DNA from: Halobacteriales archaeon QS_5_68_33
GTDB lineage: Archaea; Halobacteriota; Halobacteria; Halobacteriales; Haloarculaceae
DNA length: 32,686 nucleotides
Assembly (NCBI GenBank): GCA_003023785.1
Contig: PXRS01000001.1
Coordinates: 1 to 32,686 of the forward strand
Direction of reading: 5' to 3'
This document shows positions 8,318-17,447 of this stretch, in pieces. Position 1 is the first letter of the stretch. Each line of letters opens with the position of its first letter. The translations under genes were made by a program, and so were the position numbers. The notes under the pieces were generated by a model. The model was not told the DNA's origin. It did not search any database and saw nothing but the letters and a program-made list of their open reading frames with translations.

Positions 8318-10048
8318 GTGGCGACCGAAACCACCGAGGCCGGCGGGTCCGACGGCTCCGGGTCGCCGGGGGCCGGGGCGCGACTCAGGTCGCTCGCGGG
8401 GTCGGTCCTCGAACGCCGCGAGGGGAGCGTCCTCGTCGGCCTCATCGCCATCTTCTTCGTCGGGGTCTACATCGACGCCTCGCGCTTTCTCCTCCTGGAC
8501 AACATGGCGCGGATCCTCCGCTCGGCGGCGACGACGGCCATCATCGGCTACGGTGTCGCGCTGCTGATGGTCACCGCCGAGTTCGACCTCTCGGTCGGGT
8601 CGATGTACGGGGTCGCCGCCGGCATGGGCGCGATCATGATCGGCGGGGACGCCTTCGGCTTTCACCCCCTGTTCGCGGTGGCGGTCGTCCTCGTGTTCTC
8701 GGTGGTCTTCGGCATCACGCAGGGGCTGGTCGTCACGAAACTCGGTCTCCCCTCGTTGATCGTCACCATCGGGACGCTGACCCTGTTGCGCGGCGTCCAC
8801 CGCATCTTCCTGGGGGGCACCACCGCCTCCGCGGGCGACGTCGGCCCGCTGAAGTGGCTCGGCGGCCCCATCATCATCTCCGACATGCCGTTCATGAGCG
8901 GGCCGGTCGTCTACCGGGTCCCGTTCCTCCACGAGGAGACCCACACCTTCGACCAGTTCTCGATCCTCATCGTCTGGATCTTCGTGTTGCTCGCCGTCTT
9001 TCACTACGTCCTCAACTACACGCGCTTCGGCCTCCACGCCCGGGCGACCGGCGACAACGTCGAGTCCGTCCAGACGACCGGCATCGACCCCGAGATGGTC
9101 AAACTCGGCTGTTTCGCGGTCGCCGGCCTGACGGCGGCGTTCGCCGGCCTCGCCTTTCTCGGGCGGTTCGGGTCGGTCTCCTCGGGGACCGGCGACGGCC
9201 TGGCGCTGGTCGTCATCGCCGCCGTCGTGCTCGGCGGGACGAAACTCACCGGCGGCGAGGGGTCGATGGTCGGCGTCCTCTTCGGGGCGCTCGTGCTCGC
9301 CACCGCGAACAACGTCCTCGCGCTGGCGGGCCTGAACGTCAGCGGCTGGCAGGGCGTCATCACCGGCGGGTTCATCATCGCCGCCATCGGCCTCGACGTC
9401 GTCCTCAAGGGGTTCAGTTACGACCTGCTCGTCTCGTGGTACGCCGTTCCGCTCCGGGATCTCGTCCGGTCGCCGCGGGACTTCTTTGCGACGCGGGTCG
9501 AGCGCCAGACCACCGACGACATGTTCGGCTTCCTCGTGTTGACGATCGGCGTCACCGCGGTCCTCACTAACGTCTTCGCGGGCCTGCTCGGCAACGAGGC
9601 GGTCGACGCAGTCGTCGGCCTCGGCGCGTCGGACTTCAAACTCTTCCTGCTCGGCGGCTGGCCCGAGACGGTCGCCCAGGTGTATCTCTTCCTCGTGCTG
9701 ATGGCGCTCGTGGCCTGTATCGGGATCGCGGTCGCGACCGGTTTCCTCGACAGCGCCGGCGACTACGAGGACACGCTCGCGGCCGTCTGTTACGGGATGG
9801 CCCCCGCGCCGCTGTTCGCGGTGCCGGTCGTGATGTTCGGGTACGGCATCTTCTTCGTCGGGTCGGCGCTGGTCTCCGCGCTCCTCCTCTCGGTCCCGAT
9901 ACTCCTGCTCGTCGCGGGGACGATGTACGCCGGCGTCGTCGGGACCCACGACCTCCCGCGCCCGCAGGCGCTGGGCGTCGTCGCGGTGACCGTCCTCGCC
10001 TGGGTGGCCGTCGCGGGCCTCGTCTCGGTCGGCCTCTCGACGGCCTGA
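8318..10048 (+). CDS. ABC transporter permease (RbsC type) with extra C-terminal membrane domain
   Basis: 576 residues from GTG 8318. Residues about 40-365 form a normal BPD_transp_2 permease: MVTAEFDLSVGSMYGVAAGMGA, KLGLPSLIVTIGTLTLLRGVHRI, the coupling-helix region HARATGDNVESVQTTGID, and VLGGTKLTGGEGSMVGVLFGAL. Family members usually end near 320-350 residues. Here about 190 more residues follow with roughly five hydrophobic segments and a layout (AAVCYGMAPAPLFAVPVV) like Yip1-type membrane domains. The fusion is in one continuous frame with no sign of frameshift. The extra domain may regulate or anchor the transporter; that is inference. Confidence 0.88.
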   Translation: MATETTEAGGSDGSGSPGAGARLRSLAGSVLERREGSVLVGLIAIFFVGVYIDASRFLLLDNMARILRSAATTAIIGYGVALLMVTAEFDLSVGSMYGVAAGMGAIMIGGDAFGFHPLFAVAVVLVFSVVFGITQGLVVTKLGLPSLIVTIGTLTLLRGVHRIFLGGTTASAGDVGPLKWLGGPIIISDMPFMSGPVVYRVPFLHEETHTFDQFSILIVWIFVLLAVFHYVLNYTRFGLHARATGDNVESVQTTGIDPEMVKLGCFAVAGLTAAFAGLAFLGRFGSVSSGTGDGLALVVIAAVVLGGTKLTGGEGSMVGVLFGALVLATANNVLALAGLNVSGWQGVITGGFIIAAIGLDVVLKGFSYDLLVSWYAVPLRDLVRSPRDFFATRVERQTTDDMFGFLVLTIGVTAVLTNVFAGLLGNEAVDAVVGLGASDFKLFLLGGWPETVAQVYLFLVLMALVACIGIAVATGFLDSAGDYEDTLAAVCYGMAPAPLFAVPVVMFGYGIFFVGSALVSALLLSVPILLLVAGTMYAGVVGTHDLPRPQALGVVAVTVLAWVAVAGLVSVGLSTA

Positions 10049-10069
10049 ACCCGTCAGGACCGCTCCCGA

Positions 10070-10279
10070 CTACCGCTCGTCGTCGATATCGAGTTCGTGG
10101 GCGCGGACGTCCGCGAAGATGGCCTCGGCGGTCCAGTCGCTGCTGTGGCTACAGACCAGCAGGCCGACCAGCACCTCCCCGTCGAGCGCGACGGCCTTCC
10201 GGTCGACGGGGATCCACCGCTCGCGGCTCTCCGAGAGGTAACAGGTGACGAGGCCGTTGACGCCGGACCGCCGGAGCAC
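10070..10279 (-). CDS. Small conserved-looking hypothetical protein
   Basis: 69 residues from GTG 10279. The same frame stays open upstream to about 10350 with protein-like sequence (SPDRAGAVDRRIPEFEGVE) but offers no ATG, so the true protein may be about 95 residues with an unusual start, or the start may be lost. The sequence has WIPVDRKAVALDGEVLVGLL followed by an acidic tail. It converges with the permease gene (21-base gap) and lies just downstream of tgtA in the same orientation, so it may share that transcript. I do not recognise the family. Confidence 0.5.
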   Translation of the reverse strand: MLRRSGVNGLVTCYLSESRERWIPVDRKAVALDGEVLVGLLVCSHSSDWTAEAIFADVRAHELDIDDER

Positions 10280-10349
10280 CTCGACACCCTCGAACTCGGG
10301 GATCCGCCGGTCGACCGCGCCGGCCCGGTCGGGTGATGCGACCGCCGTC

Positions 10350-11819
10350 TTACCCGTCCAGGTTCCGGCACTCGACGGCTTCGGGCACCGCGGCCAGCGC
10401 CGACGCCGGCCAGTCCTCGTGGTTGAGCGTGAACGCGACCTCGGGGTTGGCCGCGACGAGTCGCGCCACGCCCTCGGCCGCGGCCTCGTAGGCGGCGTCG
10501 TCGAGGCGGTCCGGGAGTTCGGCGGTCAGCGGGTAGACGTCCGAGAGCGCCCGCGGATAGGGGCCGAACGGCGGCCGCACGCGCCAGGACTCGTCGAATT
10601 CGTCGCTGGCCGACCCCTCCGTGAGCAGGACCCGCTCGCCGTCCGGTTCGACGCGGTCGAGCCGTTCGTGGTGGCGCAGGACCTCGGGCCGGCGCGGGCT
10701 GTCCCCCGAGAGGTAGAAGAACGTGTCCTTCGAGACGCGGTCGGTCCGCTCCAGTTGCCCGGCGTGGTCCAGGAGCGCGCGGTAGCCGTCCAGCATCGCC
10801 GGGTGGCTCCGGGCGCGGGCCTCGACGAGTTCGAGCAGGTTCCCCCGGCGGATGGCCTGCCGGACCGTCCGGATCTCCCCGAAGGAGACGTGGAGGTTGT
10901 GCTCGGCGAGCAGGCGCTCGCGCTCGTCGGCGTCGGCCGCGCGCAGCCCCTCGGGGATGTGCTCGACACAGACCGGACACGAGCAGGGGAACCGCTCGAG
11001 GTCTTCGAGGTGTTCGGTCGTGCGGACGGTCATGTAGCGGTCGTCGCGGGCGTAGCTGGCGTAGGCCGCGGAGTCGAACAGGTCACAGCCGAGCGCGGCC
11101 GCCAGCGCGAACATCATGGGGTGGCCGGCGCCGAACAGGTGGACTGGCGCCGACTCGGGCAGACCACGCTTGGCGGCGGCGACCACCTCGACGAGGTCGG
11201 CGTAGCGGTACCCGTTCATCAGCGGGACGACCGCGCCAACCGGGAAGACGTCCAGCCCCGACGCGCCGGCCCGTTCGGCGGCCGCCTCGCGCAGGTCCGG
11301 GTAGGTCGACCCCTGGACCGGCGCGGTGACGAGCATCTCGCCGGGGTCGAACGCCGCCGCGGTGTCGAGGCGCTCCTCGGTCGTGTCGAGTTCCCGCTCG
11401 GCGCGCTCGCGGTCGACGCCCGGCGGGGTCGGGACGTCCACCGGCGTCGCGATGTCCGACCCGATCTCGCGCTGGAATGCGAGGATCTCGGCGGTCGTCA
11501 CGTCGATCTCGCCGTACTCGGCCAGCTGGAACGACCCCGAGTCGGTCATGATAGCGCCCGAAAAGCCCAGCAGGTCGTGGACGCCCCGCTCCAGGACGGG
11601 TCCGCGGAGGTCGTCGCTCCCGTAGAGAACGTAGCTGTTGGTGATGAGGACCTCGGCGTCGAACCGGGCTTCGAGGTCGGCGGGGTCGACCGTCCCGATG
11701 TGAGGGTTGACCACCGGCAGGAGCGCGGGGGTGTCGACGGTGACGTCGGCCCGCGGGACTTCGAGTTCGCCGAGGCGGCCGGCCGCGTCGTAGCGGCCCG
11801 CCTCGAAGACATCGCGCAT
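10350..11819 (-). CDS. tgtA: tRNA-guanine(15) transglycosylase (archaeosine biosynthesis)
   Basis: 489 residues from ATG 11819 ([20 protein letters not shown]). It exchanges guanine-15 in the tRNA D-loop for preQ0, the first step to archaeosine. Visible motifs: [13 protein letters not shown] with the catalytic Asp, [41 protein letters not shown], and the zinc site CSCPVC with a following His. The C-terminal about 130 residues form the archaeal-specific C1-like region ([30 protein letters not shown]). The PUA domain is absent, as usual in haloarchaea where the protein is about 490 residues. A CTTAGG box about 27 bases upstream supports the start. Confidence 0.95.
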   Translation of the reverse strand: MRDVFEAGRYDAAGRLGELEVPRADVTVDTPALLPVVNPHIGTVDPADLEARFDAEVLITNSYVLYGSDDLRGPVLERGVHDLLGFSGAIMTDSGSFQLAEYGEIDVTTAEILAFQREIGSDIATPVDVPTPPGVDRERAERELDTTEERLDTAAAFDPGEMLVTAPVQGSTYPDLREAAAERAGASGLDVFPVGAVVPLMNGYRYADLVEVVAAAKRGLPESAPVHLFGAGHPMMFALAAALGCDLFDSAAYASYARDDRYMTVRTTEHLEDLERFPCSCPVCVEHIPEGLRAADADERERLLAEHNLHVSFGEIRTVRQAIRRGNLLELVEARARSHPAMLDGYRALLDHAGQLERTDRVSKDTFFYLSGDSPRRPEVLRHHERLDRVEPDGERVLLTEGSASDEFDESWRVRPPFGPYPRALSDVYPLTAELPDRLDDAAYEAAAEGVARLVAANPEVAFTLNHEDWPASALAAVPEAVECRNLDG

Positions 11820-11866
11820 TACCCCGGCGTTGCCTGCGGGCGGGCCTAAGGGTTGCGTTCGTGCGG

Positions 11867-11946
11867 TCATCCGGTCGGTTGTCAGCCATTTCCGAGATTC
11901 GCCCGCCCGGCGAATCATCGGTAAACAGTCGCAACCGACCGGATGA
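11867..11946. repeat. Palindromic element copy E5 (core 74 bp)
   Basis: 15-bp inverted repeat TCATCCGGTCGGTTG (11867-11881) against 11932-11946. The interior matches copy E1 closely, including TTTCCGAGATT and GGTAAACAGT. Flanks are TCA and TGA. It lies between the tgtA start and the end of the arylsulfotransferase-like gene, about 48 bases upstream of tgtA. Confidence 0.85.
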
Positions 11947-11976
11947 GTTCGCGGTCGGGCTGTTTTCCGTGACCGC

Positions 11977-13242
11977 TCAAGCAGTCCGCCACAGCAGCAG
12001 GCCCACGGGGGCAAGCACCAGCGTCACCGTTCCGGCGACGACGTGCCAGACGTTCATCCAGTACGGGACTGGTGCGACGTGGGTTAGCGTCACGTAGAGC
12101 GTCCCGAACAGTGGGATGTCACCGTCACCCCCGGTTCCGCCGGTACCAGCACTCTCGCCCGGTTCCCCGGTCGCTGTCGACCCGCTCCCGTCGTCCGAGA
12201 GATCCGAGTATGGCTCCCCGCGGGCGTCCTCTCCGTCCGGCAGCCGGTCGGCCTCGTAGGGTAGTCCTTTGACCGACCGGCTCCAGACCACGTCGCCGCT
12301 CTCCGTGACTTCAACGACCCTGTTGTTCCGGCTGTCGGTGATGAGCGTGTTCCCGCTCGGGAGGCGGTCGGCGTCGCGGGGCCAGTCGAACTCGAGGCCG
12401 CCGGCCGACTCGAGCGACCAGACGACGCTCCAGCGCCCGCCGACCCTCGCCAGCTCAACTACGCGGTTGTTCTCGCTGTCCGCGACGAGGACGGACTTGT
12501 TGTTCAGCTGCTGTGGATTGTGCTGGGCCCGGAACGTGTTCGGGTCCCCGAACTCGTTTATGACGTCGGTTACACCCTCGCCGCGCTCGACGACGACGAG
12601 CTGGTTTTCATTGCGGACGCTCACGAGGTACGTTCCGTTTTCGACCCGGTCGACGTCATTCATGTGGAGCCAATCTTCGCGGGTTGGGTCCGGGGGCGCG
12701 TCGTAGTATTCGCTGGCATTCCATTGCCACGTGATGGTACCGTTGCGCGCCAGCGTGAACACGCGCTCGTACTCCATCCCAACGACCAATATCTCGCCGC
12801 TAGGCAGCATCTCGGCGTCGTGGACTTCGCTGTTGAGGTCCGACCTGACCGGGTACGTCCACTGGAAGTCAACCTCGCCGGACTCCGGATCGAGGATTCG
12901 GACACCCGTGTGCGCACACGGACTTTCGAACTGCCCGCAGTCAGACTGCCCTTTCAGCATCGGGGTCGTGAGGACTCGCCCGTCATCCAGATAGGTCACA
13001 TCGTGATAGCTGGTCGCGTTCGTGTCCTGCCAGACCACGCTGCTCCCGTCGAGAAGAAGTACTTTCCCGGGGCTCGGACTCCCCTGCACACCGACGAGGG
13101 TGCGATCCGTCTCTTCCTCGCCGGCTGCGGTCTGGGACACCGGCGGCGCGAGGACAGCACTCGCCACGAAAAAGAGCGTGACACCGAACACGCTCGCGAC
13201 GACGACCGACTGCCCCACTCTCCGCTGTGTCTCCGACTCCAT
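11977..13242 (-). CDS. Arylsulfotransferase (ASST)-like membrane-anchored beta-propeller protein
   Basis: 421 residues from ATG 13242 ([19 protein letters not shown]); earlier in-frame Mets look non-coding. A transmembrane segment at about 9-32 and another near the C-terminus ([21 protein letters not shown]) flank an extracellular domain. The domain has repeated propeller blades: [75 protein letters not shown] and [23 protein letters not shown]. These resemble the arylsulfotransferase_2 family. A G/S/T-rich linker precedes the last helix. Many N-x-S/T sites suggest glycosylation. Sulfotransferase activity is not certain; members of the family may have other roles. Confidence 0.75.
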   Translation of the reverse strand: MESETQRRVGQSVVVASVFGVTLFFVASAVLAPPVSQTAAGEEETDRTLVGVQGSPSPGKVLLLDGSSVVWQDTNATSYHDVTYLDDGRVLTTPMLKGQSDCGQFESPCAHTGVRILDPESGEVDFQWTYPVRSDLNSEVHDAEMLPSGEILVVGMEYERVFTLARNGTITWQWNASEYYDAPPDPTREDWLHMNDVDRVENGTYLVSVRNENQLVVVERGEGVTDVINEFGDPNTFRAQHNPQQLNNKSVLVADSENNRVVELARVGGRWSVVWSLESAGGLEFDWPRDADRLPSGNTLITDSRNNRVVEVTESGDVVWSRSVKGLPYEADRLPDGEDARGEPYSDLSDDGSGSTATGEPGESAGTGGTGGDGDIPLFGTLYVTLTHVAPVPYWMNVWHVVAGTVTLVLAPVGLLLWRTA

Positions 13243-13346
13243 GCGCCAACCCGACGCTCGGTCGAGCCAAAAAACCACGGAACGCTCGTACCGACGACTC
13301 GTAACTCGCTGCTTCCATGGTCGAACAGGTCGCTGATGAGCAGGTT

Positions 13347-13361
13347 TCATACGGTCGGTTG
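13347..13361. repeat. Solo arm of the palindromic element
   Basis: TCATACGGTCGGTTG is identical to the left end of copy E1, but no matching right arm follows. It lies in the gap between the arylsulfotransferase-like gene and the PHP gene and is probably a remnant of a deleted copy. Confidence 0.6.
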
Positions 13362-13503
13362 CCCTGGCGCGGAATCCTGCTAGCTCCCTGTGCAGTCCTG
13401 CCGGACGAACCGGCCGACGAGACAGAGCCCGGGCTCGAGCGCGTCGAGGTCGGCCAACCGGTCGCCGGACGGTTTACCCTTCGGCGGCCCCTCGGATCGG
13501 CCG

Positions 13504-14451
13504 ATGGAAGACATCAGCCACAATCCCTACGAGGACGTCGACTGGGACGCTGCCGACCGGCACAAGGCCCAGTTCCACGCGCACAGCTCCTACCCGCCGA
13601 CGGAGGGACACAGCGGGAGCGACCCGCCGGGGGTCGTCATCGACGACTACCACGGCGCGGGCTACTCGGTGCTCGCCCTGACCGGCCACGAGTACAACAT
13701 CGAGGGGACGACCTGGCCCTGGACCGACTGGGAGCGAGACCCGGCCGACCTGGGGATGGTCGCGGTCCGCGCGGCGGAACTGGGCGGCAGCGACGAGGGC
13801 ATCGACCACGACCTCGTGAGCCTCTTTTCGGGTCTGGCGGATACGAGCGGCATGAGCGTCGACGACGCCCTCGCGGCGGTCGGGGAGCGTGGCGGCCTCG
13901 CCTTCTTTCCGCACCCCGGTCGCTACCACGAGGACGGCGCCTGGTACGTCGAGCACTTCCGGCGCCACCCACACCTGCTCGGCGTGGAGGTCGTCAACGC
14001 CGCGGACCGGTACCCGACCGACCGGGACGTCTGGGACGACCTCCAGGAGCGTCTCGGCAACGAGCGTCCTGTCTGGGGGTTCGCGGACGACGACTACCAC
14101 GGCCGCGACCACGACTACTCCTTCGACCGGTCGCGCAACGTCCTCTACCTGGAAAGCCTCACCGAGGCGGCCGTCCGAACGGCCCTCACCGAGGGCCGGT
14201 TCTGCTACCAGCACGTCGTCGAGGACGCCCCACCGACGGTCGAAGCGGTGCGCCACGACCCCGACCGCGGCGAACTCACGGTCGAGGCGACCGGCGCCGA
14301 ACTCGTCCAGTGGGTCTCCGACGGAGTGGTCGTCGGCCGCGACCCGACGCTGGCCTATCGCGACTCCGAGGACGTGGGGGAGTACCTCCGCGCGCGACTC
14401 GTCTCCGAGGCCGGGAGCGAGACCGGCACGCAACCGTTTCTGCTGGCCTGA
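13504..14451 (+). CDS. PHP domain metal-dependent phosphoesterase
   Basis: 315 residues from ATG 13504. The metal-site motifs of the PHP fold are visible: HxH at 25-27 (QFHAHSSYPP), LTGHEYN, a later FFPHPGRY, and FADDDYHGRDHD near the C-terminal part, which supplies further His and Asp ligands. Such proteins hydrolyse phosphoesters (for example nucleotides or histidinol phosphate). The substrate here is unknown. A GTTTACCC box 26-34 bases upstream supports this leaderless start over longer in-frame extensions. The C-terminal about 80 residues (VEAVRHDPDRGELTVEATGA) look like a separate small beta domain. Confidence 0.82.
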   Translation: MEDISHNPYEDVDWDAADRHKAQFHAHSSYPPTEGHSGSDPPGVVIDDYHGAGYSVLALTGHEYNIEGTTWPWTDWERDPADLGMVAVRAAELGGSDEGIDHDLVSLFSGLADTSGMSVDDALAAVGERGGLAFFPHPGRYHEDGAWYVEHFRRHPHLLGVEVVNAADRYPTDRDVWDDLQERLGNERPVWGFADDDYHGRDHDYSFDRSRNVLYLESLTEAAVRTALTEGRFCYQHVVEDAPPTVEAVRHDPDRGELTVEATGAELVQWVSDGVVVGRDPTLAYRDSEDVGEYLRARLVSEAGSETGTQPFLLA

Positions 14452-14598
14452 AATCGCCGGGAAGGCCCGGTGGTGCCCGGTTCTTTTCCGATCGGTTACA
14501 GTTCGATCCCGGCGGATTGCGGGGTCGTATCGGCTTCCTGTCCGGATAATCATCGATGCAGTGACAAGAGATATCCCGCGCACGCGCCTACTCCGGGT

Positions 14599-14982
14599 AT
14601 GGTCGAGGACGACCAGCCCGAGCACGTACAGGGCGTCGACTTCACCGAGATCAACCCCCTCCTCGAGAAGATAGACTACCCGGTCACGACCGAGGAGTTG
14701 ATCGACCAGTACGGCGACCGCGAACTGGAACGGACCAACGCCGACCCGATCAGCCTGGAGGAACTGTTCTCGTACGCGGGCGACGCCTCCTACGAGTCCG
14801 AGGAGGAACTCCGACAGATGATCCTCGGACAGATGCCGAAGGACAGCGAAGGGCGAGTGGGATACTCAGACAGGGGCGGCTCCGGTCCCGAACAGACCGA
14901 GGAAGCCGAGGAGGCCGAGGAACAGACCAGCGCCGACATCCAGGACGGCGTCTCGACCGACACGGACACGACCCAACAGTAA
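14599..14982 (+). CDS. Small acidic haloarchaeal protein (DUF5789-like)
   Basis: 127 residues from ATG 14599. Core sequence: LLEKIDYPVTTEELIDQYGDRELE, then SLEELFSYAGDASYESEEELRQMILGQMP and GRVGYSDRG, which resembles the haloarchaeal DUF5789 family. The last 35 residues are a disordered run of E, A, T and D. A TATA-like AGATATC lies 27-32 bases upstream. Function is unknown. The stop codon runs directly into a half-copy of the palindromic repeat. Confidence 0.7.
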   Translation: MVEDDQPEHVQGVDFTEINPLLEKIDYPVTTEELIDQYGDRELERTNADPISLEELFSYAGDASYESEEELRQMILGQMPKDSEGRVGYSDRGGSGPEQTEEAEEAEEQTSADIQDGVSTDTDTTQQ

Positions 14983-15001
14983 ATCGGTACGACCGACCGT
15001 A
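14983..15001. repeat. Right half of a palindromic element between convergent genes
   Basis: ATCGGTACGACCGACCGTA matches the right end of copy E10 (26496-26513). It fills the gap between the stop of the DUF5789-like gene and the stop of the GH13 gene. The next bases, TCA 15002-15004, are the GH13 stop codon (TGA on the minus strand), the same arrangement as at E3 and E9. Confidence 0.65.
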
Positions 15002-16978
15002 TCAGGTCTCCGCGTCTGCGGGGAGGACCGCGACGCTGTCGACGGTCACCGCTCGGCCTTCGTCACCACCGTCAGCCAGATCGACACCGGTAACAAGATC
15101 CGTCGTGTCGGTAGCGTCGACGGCCACCGTCGCGGGGTCGGCCCCGAAGTTCAGGACGACCGTGACGGCGTCATCGCCGCTCGCCCGGCGGTAGGCGACG
15201 ACGCGGTCGGCCTCGCCCGCCCGGAGGTCGGCGTCGAGTCGCTCCAGCGAGGCTCGCCCCGCGAGCGCCGGTTGTTCGTGCCGGGCGGTCGCGAGCCCCT
15301 CGACGTGGGTTCGCAGTTCCTCCTTCGCGTGGGCCCAGGCGAGGCCGTCGCGGGTGCCGCGCTGGCCGAACTCCTGGCCGGCGTAGACCATCGGCGCGCC
15401 CGGCAGCGTGAACAGCGCCCCCAGCGCGGCCTCGGCGGCCGCCTCGCCGCACTCGACGATGTAGCGCGTCTCGTCGTGGTTCTCGGCGTAGAGCATGAAC
15501 GCCGCGTACCCGGGGAACCCCGTCGCACTGCGCTCGTCGACGGCGTCGAGGAGGTCCGTCGCCGGGGCATCGCCCCGACCCACGCGCCGGAGCGCGGCGT
15601 ATGTCGTCGAGTCGAAGTGCGTGTCGAACAGGCCCGCCTGGAAGTCCGCGATGTAGGGGATAGTTTCGTCGAGCAGGAGGAACTCGGGGTCGCGGGCCTT
15701 CAGCCGGTCGTGGACCTCCCGCCAGAAACCGTTGGGGACGGCCCAGGCCATGTCACAGCGGAAGCCGTCGACCGTGGGCGCCCATTCGTCGACGGCGTCG
15801 AGGAGGTGCCGGCGCACGGGCAGGTGCGAGAAGTCGAAGTTGGCGATGTGTTGCCAGTCGAAGTACGTCTCCGGTTCGGTCTCGCTGCGCCACTCGTACC
15901 ACTCGCGGTACTCGCTGTCCGGGTCCGAGACGGCCGCCTGGAAGTGCGGGTGGGCCCGCGCGGAGTGGTTACAGACCAGGTCGAACAGTACCTTGATCCC
16001 GCGGTCGTGAGCCGCCTCGACGAACGCCCGGTAGTCCTTCCGGGTGCCCAGGTCCGCCGCGATGGAAAAAAAGTCGGTGACGTTGTACCCGTGGGGGGCG
16101 TGGTCGTTCTCCAGGACGGGCGTCAGCCAGATCACGTCCACGCCGAGGCCCTCGATGTAGTCCAGTCGGTCGACGATGGCGTCGAACGCGCCGCCCTCGC
16201 CCTCGCCGAAGGTCCGGACGTAGATCTCGTAGATGACGGCGTCCTCCGACCACACCGGCGGGTGGTACGGGTGTGTGACGTCGATGGCGGAGTCGTCGTT
16301 GCCCGCCGTTTCCCGGCAGATGTCGATAGCGGCGGGGACGCTGTAGCCGTGTTCGCCCAGCGCGACGGCGTGGAACCGTCCGCGTTCGGGGAACGCGTCC
16401 AGCGGGACGACGAGCGCGAGTCCCTCCGTGCCGACGTCCCGCCACGCGAGGTCGTCGCGGTCGTCGAGCAGGAACTCGACGTCGAGGTCGGCGCGCGTCT
16501 CGTCGCTGTGCGGGTTGGGTTCGGGGTCGGCCCGCACGACGACGTTCCCCTCCTCGACGGTCGCCGAGAGCGTCAGTCGGGGGCGGCCGCTCCCCGCTCC
16601 CACGCCGAGTCCCCCGATTTCGCCGCTGTAGCTCGCGCCAGTACCCTCGTCGCCGGCCCTGTGGGTGGTCGCGAACGCCGACCCGCTCCGGCCGCCGGAG
16701 GCGCGCGCGCCGCGCGTGTTCGCCTCCGGCGCGCGGTCGCTGCCGAACGCCCGCACTGTCAGGTCGTGTCTGCCGTCCGGCGCCGAGAGGCGAACGACGT
16801 AGGTCCCGGGGGCATCCGGGACGAACTGTTCGACCGGGTCGTCCCCGGTCGTCGCGGTCGAGGCCACGGGTGCCTGGACGACCGACCACTCGTAGGTCGC
16901 AGACGGATCCGGATCCCGCGGCGCGAGTTCGACCGAATCGCCCGTGGCGACGAACCTGGGTGGGCCCGGGTGGCTCAT
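15002..16978 (-). CDS. GH13 family glycosidase (alpha-amylase/neopullulanase-like)
   Basis: 658 residues. Residues about 1-245 hold two beta-rich domains (carbohydrate-binding-like) with a low-complexity G/S/A linker around 85-130. The (beta/alpha)8 domain follows from VWSEDAVIYEIYVRTF. GH13 conserved regions: I DLVCNH (333-338), II GFRCDMAW with nucleophile Asp409, III LLLDETI with acid/base Glu438, IV ENHDE with Asp502. No signal peptide, so it acts in the cytoplasm on alpha-1,4 or alpha-1,6 glucans or maltooligosaccharides. A C-terminal beta domain closes the protein. With the GT4 enzyme and MalQ nearby it points to intracellular alpha-glucan turnover. The stop codon abuts a repeat half-copy. 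Confidence 0.92.
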   Translation of the reverse strand: MSHPGPPRFVATGDSVELAPRDPDPSATYEWSVVQAPVASTATTGDDPVEQFVPDAPGTYVVRLSAPDGRHDLTVRAFGSDRAPEANTRGARASGGRSGSAFATTHRAGDEGTGASYSGEIGGLGVGAGSGRPRLTLSATVEEGNVVVRADPEPNPHSDETRADLDVEFLLDDRDDLAWRDVGTEGLALVVPLDAFPERGRFHAVALGEHGYSVPAAIDICRETAGNDDSAIDVTHPYHPPVWSEDAVIYEIYVRTFGEGEGGAFDAIVDRLDYIEGLGVDVIWLTPVLENDHAPHGYNVTDFFSIAADLGTRKDYRAFVEAAHDRGIKVLFDLVCNHSARAHPHFQAAVSDPDSEYREWYEWRSETEPETYFDWQHIANFDFSHLPVRRHLLDAVDEWAPTVDGFRCDMAWAVPNGFWREVHDRLKARDPEFLLLDETIPYIADFQAGLFDTHFDSTTYAALRRVGRGDAPATDLLDAVDERSATGFPGYAAFMLYAENHDETRYIVECGEAAAEAALGALFTLPGAPMVYAGQEFGQRGTRDGLAWAHAKEELRTHVEGLATARHEQPALAGRASLERLDADLRAGEADRVVAYRRASGDDAVTVVLNFGADPATVAVDATDTTDLVTGVDLADGGDEGRAVTVDSVAVLPADAET

Positions 16979-17075
16979 TACCGGAGCGTCACCCGACTCC
17001 CTCTTTGGCCTTGTGGTGGGTGCGACCCGAACCTCGCATACGAACCATTATGTGGCTGGTCGCCGCCGATCCGGT

Positions 17076-17420
17076 ATGGCCGAGGCCGACGACGTCTCCG
17101 TCGAGATCGACATCGAGGGCGGGCGGACCGTCGTCACCGTCACGGGCGAACAGGAGGCCGCCGTAGTGGTCCGCTCCGAGTCGGGCGAGCGCATCTACCT
17201 CCCGCCCGAGGAGCAGGGCACCGACGACAGTTCCTACCGACCGGCGGGCCGGAGTTCCGACGACACCGGCTCCGGGGGCGACCCCTACGCCGGGATCCGC
17301 GAGGAGGGCCCCTACGACTCGGGCCGGCGCGTCACGCCCTCGGTCGGCATGAATCCCACCGCCAACGGCTTCCGGATCCTCCATCCCGAACCCGTCACGG
17401 ACCTGCGCCTGTTGCGATGA
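17076..17420 (+). CDS. Uncharacterised haloarchaeal protein
   Basis: 114 residues from ATG 17076. The N-terminal half forms beta-strands (VSVEIDIEGGRTVVTVTGEQEAAVVVRS), the middle is polar and disordered, and it ends with a conserved-looking RVTPSVGMNPTANGFRILHPEPVTDLRLLR. A TATA-like CATTATG 26-33 bases upstream supports this start. I believe homologues occur across haloarchaea, but I cannot name a function. It is transcribed divergently from the GH13 gene (97-base gap) and converges on the dehydratase gene. Confidence 0.68.
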   Translation: MAEADDVSVEIDIEGGRTVVTVTGEQEAAVVVRSESGERIYLPPEEQGTDDSSYRPAGRSSDDTGSGGDPYAGIREEGPYDSGRRVTPSVGMNPTANGFRILHPEPVTDLRLLR

Positions 17421-17447
17421 AAAGCGACGAACCCGTTTCCCGCCGGT

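Noticed and set aside
7811-9949. A 712-codon minus-strand frame over the ABC ATPase and permease
   Set aside because: Antisense to two recognisable transporter genes; its translation is a D, E, R, H-rich run typical of shadow frames.
13317-14549. A 410-codon plus-strand frame beside the PHP gene
   Set aside because: It is the shifted frame of the PHP gene; the metal-binding motifs (HAHSSYPP, FPHPGRY) are in the other frame starting at 13504.
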